Shown: piece by piece, positions 36,501 through 48,500 of the stretch
Position numbering within the stretch: the first letter of the stretch is position 1
Layout: the number at the start of each line of letters is the position of its first letter
Source: Liolophura sinensis
Lineage: Eukaryota; Mollusca; Polyplacophora; Chitonida; Chitonidae
Direction: 5' to 3'
DNA: 64,000 nt
NCBI RefSeq assembly: GCF_032854445.1
Contig: NC_088297.1
Span: 11,926,163-11,990,162, forward strand
Notes under the pieces: model-generated
Told to the model about the DNA's origin: nothing
What the model saw: only the letters and a program-made list of their open reading frames with translations
Database searches by the model: none
Translations under genes and position numbers: made by a program

Positions 36501-39500
36501 CAGCTTGTGTCACAGCCCGGATGCATAGGCAATTGGCAACCACAAGTTGTCGTCATGTCTTTGTAAGAGTACATCACCAATTCCATTCTTACTTGCACTA
36601 ACTGATACTTTGACTGGTTTCGTCTGGTCATAAAATTGTAACAGAGGCTCACGGGAAATGGCTTCTTTAAGACCTTCCGGGTCATCTCCTGTTCATCTGT
36701 CCAGTCCCACTGTATGGTTTTGTTCAGGAGCTTACGCAGTGGTGCAGTTCTTGCTGACAAGTCTGGAATGTAACCACCATGATAATTTATTATGCCTATA
36801 AAACGCTGTATATTCTTCTTACATTCAGATCTGGCAAAGGCATTGATGGCTTTTCTTAGGGTCACGTCTGAGTCCATTGTTTGAGATTGTATCACCTCAC
36901 ACAGTATAGACATTTGGTTGGACTGAGTTTCAGGTTATTGTCTCTGGCAATTTTCAACACCTGTCTTACGTGGTTATCTTGTGGCTCTTTCTCATTTGTA
37001 CAAATAATGGCATCATCTATGCATGTATCGACTCCATCAGCAAAAATCGAGTGTATCTGTCGATGATAAATTTCCGGGGCGGTGGAGATACTAAATGGTA
37101 ATCTCAAATAGGGATATCGTCCAAATGGTGTATTGAACGTACATAGCCTAGACCTTTCCTCATCAAGAGGTATCTGCCAGAATCCTCTAGAAGCATTCAG
37201 TTGTGTGAAGTAACGAGCATCGGCAAACTTGGACATTACTTCATCTCTGGTGGGTTAATTTTAGTCCTCTCTCAAGATGACTTTGTTCAAATTTTGTAGG
37301 GTCCAAGGATGTGCGTAACTTTCCATTAGGCTTGTTAACTACAACCGTTGAACTCACCCATCCTGTAGGTTCACTTATTTTTGTAATTACATTTATTTGC
37401 TCTGTTTGTTCATGTACCCCTTTCACCTGGGGCTATTGGGATTTTACGACATGCTTCTACCACAGGGGTGCAGCTTTCTCTCAGCTTTGTGTTGACTTTA
37501 GCTTTCAATCATCCAACTTCCTGAAACAACTCTGGAAATTCTGAAAACACATTAGTTTCATGGTTTGGCATTGACAGCAAACACTCGTTTAATTAGTTTA
37601 ATCATACTGTCTCTCGTTTTCCTGTCTGATATTGGCTGAACATCCCCTGTGCTGATAATAAAGATAATAATAAGTCCCTCTTATCAGTCCCTAGTGTTCA
37701 ATAGCTGGTACACATTGTCCAATAGCTGGTATTTCACTACCATGAAATGTAATTAGTTAAATACAGATTTGGGCAAAATATTCACATCTGAACCAGTGTT
37801 CAACTTAAGATGAACGACAATGGTACAATCCATGGCTCCATGCTTGACTGGGAGTCTATTTTATCAGCAAAACCCGTTGACTGAGTAGACTCTGTACAAT
37901 CCTTATTTCGAGAGCTGTTTTCAACAACATGAACTTTTTTGGTTTTGACACATTTTCTGAAAATATCCAATATTCGAACACCGATTACGTTTGTCCATGT
38001 GCTGAGCACTTTCCACGTACAGCTTGGAGATATCCACATGGGCTACATTTGAAGCCATTATGTTTTCCCTCCTTTGATTTGTGTGTTTATATGTTTTATT
38101 TTCAGTGTTACTTACACCACTTTTATATGTCTGTCCTTTCTGTTTACCTTTGTGCTTGCTGACTGCATGGCTGACTTATCGTCATCCGTCATAACTTTCA
38201 GCTCATTACTGGCAGTTTCAGATGCTCTGCGTGACGATATAGCCTTATCAAAGGTTAAATGTGCCTCACTTAACAGTCTTATCCTTGTCTCTTCAGAGTT
38301 AATTCCCTCTGTAGTTCTTTTCTTCAGGATACTGTCTGTTAAAAGACTGCACTCAAAATTCTTTATGAGTAGCTATACCCACAATCCTTAATGAGAAGCC
38401 TAATGAATGTCAAGAAACTATCAAATGGGTTACCTGGTCGCTGAACGCGATGGCCCAGTTTATGCCTCTCAAATGTGGCGTTTTTCTTCGGCATGCAGTG
38501 TTCTGCGAAATTTCACCATCAAAGATTCTATTTGATCACTCTCGTCTTCTGTAAACGTGAATACATTGTACACTTCAATGGCATTTGTGCCGGCAAGAGT
38601 CAAGAATGTTGCACATTGTAAAACTTCAGCTTTTTTCGATTTCTCTGACATTATCATGTACAACCTATAATGCTGCAAATTCTCCGATACATTTCTGTTG
38701 AGATTCAGAGGTTTCGGTGTTGGCAAGCCGTCTTGACTAATGTTGCACTATGCAGAAATTTCTGTGCTCCGCTGTTGTCATCATGTAATGATTAAAGACT
38801 GCCCTTTATCAGTGTTAAGGATGTTTACTGGAGTCATCAACAAGTACTTCAAGCCACTCGACAGACAAAATGAAATAAATGTTTTGAAAACATTTGTTCA
38901 TGTAAGTGCACGATGTCCCTCCCTATTGCCGGGAGAACGTTGTCTAGTGTTTCCGCGAACATGGGATATTACTTTGTGAATGTGGCGTTGCTTGAGCCCG
39001 TTGTCCTGGCACATCAGGTTTTTGGAAATGTCCTATGACCATGTACTGTCCAATGAAAAACGAAATCATTCTATAAAGCTTAAACCGGAAGTTTTGAGAT
39101 CAAATTCTTGTCGCTAAAGGTAAAAAAAGTCCTACATTACAATGTTTAGCAAACTTTTGTTAACATCAATTTACTGATCACCTGTGTCATCGTGTTTTGG
39201 GGGCAAAAAGGACATCACTTTCCTTAAGGAACTTACGAAGTCCACGAACACTCAGCTCTTCAATTTTCTCTGTCGTTTATTTATTTATTTATTTGATTGG
39301 TGTTTTACGCCGTACTCAAGAACATGTCACTTATACAACGGCGGCCAGCATTATGGTGGGTGGAAACCGGGCAGAGCCCGAGGGAAACGCACGACCATCC
39401 GCAGGCTGCTTGCAAACCTTTCTACATACAGCCGGAGAGGACGCCATCATGAACTGGACTTGAACTCACAGCCAACGCATTGGTGAGAGACTCTTGGGTC

Positions 39501-42500
39501 ATTACGCTGCGCTAGCGCGCTAACCAACTGAGCCACGGAGGCCCCTCTGTCGTTTAACTACTCCAAAAAACTTTCTGTGAAACTTTTTAGACCCCCGTGT
39601 TATGGTATATGTTATTAAAAATAGTTACCTAACATTTCTGAAAGATCACATGATGCTGTAAGACTTTTTTTACCTTTAGCGACAAAAGAGTTCGAACTGG
39701 AAAGTCCCTGACTATGGTTAATGATACTTGACGATTCACTTACAGAAACTGAAGACGCCGTGGGGGTCTCTGCTGAGATCTGTACCCTTCTGGGCTATCG
39801 GTATCACCCGTCTCTGTAACCTCTGGGGAATGTTCACACTATTTTCCTATCTCCCCAGATACATAGAACAGGTGCTACATTTTGACACCAAAGAGGTAAG
39901 CTTGAGTGTAGAATAGATTTATTTATTCCATATTGTTACCTGGACAAAGCTTCCCTGGTTCATTCATGTGGCCTTAAATGTATTCTCCTCACCTGTTTTA
40001 GAAGGCCTCCTCAGTTTCACTCACGGCCATAGCGGTCGGGGTGGGGAATGTGAGGGAGGGGGAAAAAGTTACTTCAATATGTTTCAAGTATTAGCATCCG
40101 TTTGTATCTGTTGGTATATCCTGTTATTGCCCCAAAGGGGATTAGAAAGTGCCCACTCGTAATACCCATTAAATGAATAAATAAATACAGTAGACTACTT
40201 TGATTTTTAAAACCATTTTTTACCCGTACCTTGATTTTCTCCTCATTTTTCAGAATGGCCTCCTCTCCGCCCTGCCGTATCTTGCCTGCTGGATGTTTAT
40301 TATGGTAGCAGGGTTCTTGTCTGACTCCCTCAGAAAAAAACACATGTCGACAAAAAATGTGAGAAAGTTGATGACTACTGCAGGTTAGTGAAAGCTTGGG
40401 ATATTGCCCATATAATGCAATATCCCGGTTCACAACGTGGATTTCATTCAAAATGACAGGACTTATACGTGAACAGGAGTCTATTCGATAACCTGCAAAT
40501 ATCGCTCTACAGGGTGACTTCGCGTTACAAGACTGATACGCCGAAAGCTTCTCTTTCTGAGTATTGGGTGAGCGGGTCAGGTCAAAGTGGTTAAGGCACT
40601 TGCCTTTCAGTCACAGGGACACATGGGGTCCGGCTTCAAAAACAGGCCTTGGACAGCGAATTTTGTAAATTTCCCTTCTCACTGTTCTTGGGGCCATTGT
40701 TATCAGAAGCTGTCAACGACGCTCGTGTGGCCGTTTGCGCAGTATTCTTTGGTCAGTGTTCCTTGAATAGCTGTACGTCACGCATGAATAATAAATGAAT
40801 TTTTTTAGCCTATATGTAGTTTCTTTTTTTTTAGTTTTGAGTCCGTATTCATCACTATTTCAGACGTTACATCAGACAAAAAACAAACAGACCAAGAAAG
40901 TCCGGACGGATCGCAATTGTACATTGACTTAATTTTCAGGTCTTGTTGTTGTTGCACCGATATCGCCAATATTCATAGAACACTAATAATATAATTATCG
41001 TTATAGGTATGGTTACTCCCGCCGCCTTACTGGTTGCTGTTAGCTACACCGGATGTGACGTCACAGTTAATATTTTGCTTCTCACTCTGGCCGTTGGATT
41101 TTCTGGATTGTCTTTCTCTGGTTACTATGTCAACCATCTGGATATTGCACCGAGATTTTCAGGTAAACAACAATAGTTCTGGTTACCATGTCAACACCTG
41201 GACATTGCGTCGAGATTCTCAGGTAAACGACAACAGCAATCTTGGTTACTATGTAAACAGCCTGGACACTGAGTTTAGATTCTCAAGCAAACAATTAGAA
41301 GCTAGTCCTTTAAGAAGGTTACTTTCCCGATAGGAATTAAGAACCACTTTACTTAAAGTGAATGCATCAAGTCAAAAATAATATGTGTCTGAAATGAAAG
41401 ATTTATTTATTCATTTATTTATTTGATTGGTGTTTTACGCCGTACTCAAGAATATTTCACTTACAAGACGGCGATCAGCATATGGTAGGAGGAAACCGGA
41501 CAGAGCCCGGGTGAAAACCCACGCTCATCTGAAGGTTGCTGTCAGACCTGAAATGAAAGATAGCATGGAACTGTGTCCATAAATGCTTCAAATTTTTTAT
41601 ACATTTTTTCACCGAGAAATTCCCCGCAAAAACAATTCTTTTCTAAGGCTGGTTTTTGAGATCATAACTTCTAAAGTTTTTTCACATTATTTTGATCACC
41701 TAAATTCATTCAAACTTATTAGAATCGTCTCAAGGGATGTCATCAGAGAGGATTTTACAGAAAACAACTGCTTTCGAGATGGTCCGTAGGCACATGAGGG
41801 AAGCTCAATATGAAGTTATGTCACGCCACATTAATCAAACATGGCCCGAAAAGGCCACCATATTTTATCCTAATTTTTACACCGCATCAAACACACTAAA
41901 AAAATAATGAAAATAGTTTTTGATACGGTTTTGCGGTGGGGTCTTTGGATAGCAGTGAATTTATCACATCGTTTATATTCACTTTAATAGATTAATTAAT
42001 ACACAATTCAAATACTGACTAGCCATCAGACACCGGTTTCGATCGGTAAATTTCATAGACATCAGTAAAAATAAGCTCAAAAGCTCGATTTCTCTCTATT
42101 GACTAATACTAGCATCTGTCTACTTTTTTCTTGTCAGTTTTCTTATCATAGTTCAAGTGTTCTCTTTGTGGCCTTTTTTTTTGCCCATGTCAGTTACATA
42201 GTTCATGACCACTGATGTCTCTCAGGTGTCATGTATTCTCTATGGCCTCTGTTTTTGCCCATATCAGTTATACAGTTCATTATAACTGATGTCTCTCTGT
42301 TGTCAGGTGTTCTCTGTGACCTTTCTTTTTGTCCGTCTCAGCTACATAGTTCTCGGTCACTGATGTCTCTCTGTTGCCAGGTGTTCTCTGTGCCTTTCTT
42401 TTTTGTCCATGCCAGATACACAGTCCGGGACAACTGATGTCCCTCTTGTGTCAGCTGTTCTTTATGACCTCTGTTTTTGTCCGTGTCAGCTTCATAGTTC

Positions 42501-45500
42501 TTGACCACTGATGTCTCTCTGCTGTCAGTTGTTCTCTGTGGCCTTTCTTTTTGTCCGTGTCAGCTACATAGTTCGCGGTCACTGATGTCTCTCTGTTGCC
42601 AGGTGTTCTCTATGGCCTTTCTTTTTGTCCATGCCAGATACATAGTCCATGACAACTGATGTCCCTCTTGTATCAGCTGTTCTTTATGGCCGCTGTTTTT
42701 GTCCGTGTCAGCTACATAGTTCTTGACCACTGATGTCTCTCTGTTGTCAGGTGTTCTCTACGGTCTCTCTTTTTGTCCATGCCAGATACATAGTCCATGA
42801 CAACTGATGTCCCTCTTGTGTCAGCTGTTCTTTATGGCCTGTCCCTTTGTTTATGTCAGTAACACAGTCCGTGACCACTGAAGTCGTCAGGTGTTCTTTA
42901 TAGCACCCATTTTGCCCAGGTCAGTTACTGATGATCACTGATGTCTCTCAGGTGTCAAGTGTTCTCTGTGGCCTTTCTTTTTGTCCGTGTCACCTACATA
43001 GTTCTTGACCACTGATGTCTCTCAGGTGTCAAGTCTTCTCTGTGGCCTTTTTTTGGTCAGTGTCAGCTACATAGTTCATGACCACTGATGTCTCTCTATT
43101 GGCAGGTGTTCTCTATGGCCTTTCTTTTTGCCCATGTCTGTTACATAGTTCATGACCCAATGATGTCTCTCTGTTGTCAGGTGTTCTCTATGGTCTCTCT
43201 CTTGTTTATGTCACTTGCACAGTTCATGACCACTGATGTCTCTCAGGTGTCATGTGTCCTCTGTGGTCTTTCTTTTTGTCCGTGTCACCTACATAGTTCT
43301 TGGCCACTGATATCTCTCAGGTATCATGTGTCCTCTATGGCCTTTCTTTTTGTCCGTGTCACCTACATAGTCCTTGACCACTGATGTCTCTCAGGTGCCA
43401 TGTGTCCTCTATGGCCTTTCTTTTTGTCTGTGTCACCTACATAGTCCTTGACCACTGATGTCTCTATGTTGTCAGGTGTTCGCTATGGTCTCTCTTTTGT
43501 CTATGTCCCTTGCACAGTTCATGACCACTGATGTCTCTCTGTTGTCAGGCGTTCTCTATGGTCTCTCTTTTGTTTATGTCACTTGCACAGTTCATGACCA
43601 TTTATGTCTCTCTGTTGTCAGGTGTTCTCTGTGGCCTTTCTTTTTGTCCGTGTCACTTGCACAGTTCATGACCACTGATGTTATCTCTGTTGTCAGGTAT
43701 TCTCTGTGGCCTTTCTTTTTGCCCATATCAGTTACATAGTTTATGACCCAGTGATGTTTGTCTGTTGTCAGGTATTCTCTATGGTCTCTCTTTTGTCTAT
43801 GTCAGTTACATAGTTCATGACCCACTGATGCCTCTCTGTTGTTAGGTGTTCTCTGTGGTCTTTCGTTTTGCTCATGTCGGTTATATAGTCATGACCACTG
43901 ATGTCTCTCAGGTGTCATGTGTCTATGGCCTTTCTTTTTGTCCGTGTCACCTACATAGTCCTTGGCCACTGATATCTCTCAGGTATCATGTGTCCTCTAT
44001 GGCCTTTCTTTTTGTCCGTGTCACCTACATAGTTCTTGACCCCTGATGTCTCTCAGGTGTCATGTGTCCTTTATGGCCTTTCTTTTTGTCCGTGTCACCT
44101 ACATAGTCCTTGACCACTGATGTCTCTCTGTTGTCAGGTGTTCGCTATGGTCTCTCTTTTGTCTATGTCCCTTGCACAGTTCATGACCACTGATGTCTCT
44201 CTGTTGTCATGCGTTCTCTGTGGCCTTTTTTTGGTCCGTGTCAGCTACATAATTCTTGGCCACTGATGTCTCTCTGCTGCCAGGCGTTCTCTATGGTCTC
44301 TCTTTTGTTTATGTCACTTGCACAGTTCATGACCATTGATGTCTCTCTGTTGTCAGGCGTTCTCTGTGGCCTTTCTTTTTGTCCGTGTCACTTGCACAGT
44401 TCATGACCACTGATGTTATCTCTGTTGTCAGGTATTCTCTGTGGCCTTTCTTTTTGCCCATATCAGTTACATAGTTCATGACCCAGTGATGTTTGTCTGT
44501 TGTCAGGTATTCTCTATGGTCTCTCTTTTGTCTATGTCAGTTACATAGTTCATGACCCACTGATGCCTCTCTGTTGTTAGGTGTTCTCTGTGGTCTTTCG
44601 TTTTGCTCATGTCGGTTATATAGTCATGACCACTGATGTCTCTCAGGTGTCATGTGTCTATGGCCTTTCTTTTTGTCCGTGTCACCTACATAGTCCTTGA
44701 CCACTGATGTCTCTCAGGTGCCATGTGTCCTCTATGGCCTTTCTTTTTGTCCGTGTCACCTACATAGTCCTTGACCACTGATGTCTCTCTGTTGTCAGGT
44801 GTTCGCTATGGTCTCTCTTTTGTCTATGTCCCTTGCACAGTTCATGACCACTGATGTCTCTCTGTTGTCATGTGTCCTCTGTGGCCTTTTTTTTGTCCGT
44901 GTCACCTACATAGTCCTTGACCACTGATGTCTCTCAGGTGCCATGTGTCCTCTATGGCCTTTCTTTTTGTCCGTGTCACCTACATAGTCCTTGACCACTG
45001 ATGTCTCTCAGGTGTCATGTGTCCTCTGTGGCCTCTCTTTTTGTCCGTGTCACCTTCATAGTTCTTGACCCCTGATGTCTCTCTGTTGTCAGGTGTTCGC
45101 TATGGTCTCTCTTTTGTCTATGTCCCTTGCACAGTTCATGACCACTGATGTCTCTCTGTTGTCAGGCGTTCTCTGTGGCCTTTTTTTGGTCCGTGTCAGC
45201 TACATAATTCTTGGCCACTGATGTCTCTCTGTTGTCAGGCGTTCTCTATGGTCTCTCTTTTGTTTATGTCACTTGCACAGTTCATGACCATTGATGTCTC
45301 TCTGTTGTCAGGCGTTCTCTGTGGCCTTTCTTTTCGTCCGTGTCACTTGCACAGTTCATGACCACTGATGTTATCTCTGTTGTCAGGTACATAGTTCATG
45401 ACCCAGTGATGTTTGTCTGTTGTCAGGTATTCTCTATGGTCTCTCTTTTGTCTATGTCAGTTACATAGTTCATGACCCACTGATGCCTCTCTGTTGTTAG

Positions 45501-48500
45501 GTGTTCTCTGTGGTCTTTCGTTTTGCTCATGTCGGTTATATAGTCATGACCACTGATGTCTCTCAGGTGTCATGTGTCTATGGCCTTTCTTTTTGTCCGT
45601 GTCACCTACATAGTCCTTGGCCACTGATATCTCTCAGGTATCATGTGTCCTCTATGGCCTTTCTTTTTGTCCGTGTCACCTACATAGTCCTTGACCACTG
45701 ATGTCTCTCAGGTGTCATGTGTCCTCTGTGGCCTTTCTTTTTGTCCGTGTCACCTTCATAGTTCTTGACCCCTGATGTCTCTCTGTTGTCAGGTGTTCGC
45801 TATGGTCTCTCTTTTGTCTATGTCCCTTGCACAGTTCATGACCACTGATGTCTCTCTGTTGTCAGGCGTTCTCTGTGGCCTTTCTTTTCGTCCGTGTCAC
45901 TTGCACAGTTCATGACCACTGATGTTATCTCTGTTGTCAGGTGTTCTCTGTGGCCTTTCTTTTTGCCCATATCAGTTACACAGTTCATGACCCAGTGATG
46001 TTTGTCTGTTGTCAGGTATTCTCTATGGTCTCTCTTTTGTCTATGTCAGTTACATAGTTCATGACCCACTGATGCCTCTCTGTTGTCAGGTGTTCTCTGT
46101 GGTCTTTCGTTTTGCTCATGTCGGTTATATAGTCATGACCACTGATGTCTCTCTTTTGTCAGGTGTTCTCTGTGTTCTTTCGTTTTGTCCGTGTCAGCTA
46201 CATAGTTCTTGACCACTGATGTCTCTCTATTGCCAGGTGTTCTCTATGGCAACTCTGTGGGCTACATATTTCATGGCCACTGGTGTGCGTCTGTTGTCAG
46301 GTGTTCTCTGTGACCTTCCTTTTTGTCCATGTCAGTTACATAGTCCATGACAATTGATGTCTCTCTTGTGTTAGGTGTTCTTCATGACCTCTGTTTTTAT
46401 CCATGTATGTTATATAGTTCATGACCACTGATGTTTGTCTGTTGTCGGGTGTTCTCTACGGTCTCTCTTTTTGTCTATGTCAGTTACACAGTCCGTGACC
46501 ATTGATGTCCCTCTGCTGTCACGTGTTATCTGTGGCCTGTCTTTTTGCCCATGTCAGTTACATAGTTCATGACCACTCAAGTTTTTCTGTCGCCAGGTGT
46601 TCTTTATAGCATCTCTTTTATTGCATGTTAGTTACGCAGTTCATGATCACTGATGTCTCTCTGTTGTCAGGTGTTCTCTATGATCTCCCTTTTGTCTATG
46701 TCACTTGCACAGTTCATGACATGTGTTCTCTATGGCCTTTCTTTTTGACCTTGTCAGTTACATAGTTCATGACCCACTGATGTCCCTCTGTTGTCAGGTG
46801 TTCTCCATGGTCTCTTTTTTGACCGTGTCAGTTACTTAGTTCATGATCACTGATGTCTCTCAGTTCATGATCACTGATGTCTCTCTGTTCATGATCACTG
46901 ATGTCTCTCTGTTGCCAGGTGTTCTTTATGGCCTAAGCAATGGAGCTGCCTCTGTTTCTGGATTCGTTGCGCCTTACCTAGTCGGCTACATCTTGGAAGA
47001 AAAGGTGAATGTCCTTAAAATCTCATTTTGGAAATTTGTGAAAATGTTCGTCCCCTGATGTGTGTGATGTCCACTAGTTTCTTACATAAAGCGATATTTC
47101 AACTGTTGTTTTCAAGGCCATTCACATCTATATGCAGGTCGTGACATGATGGTTAAAAGCTTTTGTCTTTCAATCGCTATGCGAGGTCAAACCCGGCTGT
47201 AGATAGGGAAATCGTACATTCCACGGCCCTCACTACTTGTGGGGAGACAATATGCAGATCACAACGCTCTTGGGGCCGTATGCATATTGCCCCGTTCGTT
47301 GGAAGCCAGTTGTCTTCAGATAAATAATGGGGGGAAAATATGCATATGTCTACATCGCAAAGGAAGAAAGTTCGTCAGTAACTTGTTCATAGTTGATAGT
47401 TTACCTCAGGTACTCACATTTCTTCCACTGATAATACATAGCGATACCATCTACCTGATCCGTGGTCGAGGGTTTAGCGTGCGAGCGCAGCCGACAATGA
47501 CTCAGGAGCCTCTCACCGATGAGATCGCTGTGAGTTGAGGTCCATTCTGGTCCTCTTCGGTCGTTCGAGGGAAGATGTGTCAAGGGTTTAATCTCGGTTT
47601 CCTCCCATCATAATGCTGGCCACCGTCCAAAATGTTCTTGAATACGCGTAAAACATCAATCTAATAATAAAAAACAGGAATAGTACTTCTTCCCAAGTTG
47701 TGCCAAGTTGAGAAAACGGTCAATAAATTAGATGTCAGATAATTATGAACACGTTCTTCCACCAATAATCACATGGGGGGTATTGAAGCCACTAAAATAT
47801 ATTTTATTTTATTCAGCAAACCCAAGAACAATGGAGGATAGTTTTCTTTATTTGTGCCGGTATTTACGTCTTTGGGGCGATAATCTTCGTGATTTTTGCT
47901 GACGGCCAAGTACAGCCTTGGGCTGTGGCCGCCATTGAAATGGAAATTAAACAAGCAGTATCTGTAATGGGCCAAGTGGCGTACGGTTTGCCCGGAAAAC
48001 CGAACATTCCGGAAAAGCCAGGGAGACCAAAGGAGGAATACGTGAAAAAATTAGAGGACCGTCCGAAACAAGAGGGCCTTCCGAATCCAGAGATCCCAGT
48101 GAAACCAGAGAACCTACAAAATTCAGAGAAGGTGCACAAGCCAGAAAACCTTCAGAATTCAGAGAAAGTGCACAAGCCAAAAAACGTCCAGAATTCAGAG
48201 AAGGTGCACAAGCCAGAAAACCTTCAGAATTCAGAGAAGATGCACAAGCCAGAAAACCTTCAGAATTCAGAGAAGATGCACACCCCAGAAAACCTTCAGG
48301 ATTCAGAGAAGATGCACACCCCAGAAAACCTTCAGGATTCAGAGAAGATGCACAAGCCAGAAAACCTTCAGGATTCAGAGAAGATGCACAAGCCAGAAAA
48401 CCTTCAGAATTCAGAGAAAGTACACAAGCCAGAAAACCTTCAGAATTCAGAAAACCTACAGAAACCAGAGAACCTACAGAAACCACAAAACCTACAGAAA

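Noticed and set aside
43088-46212. Several 65-98-residue plus-strand frames
   Set aside because: All are translations of the ~74-bp acceptor-junction repeat, with near-identical products recurring at fixed offsets.
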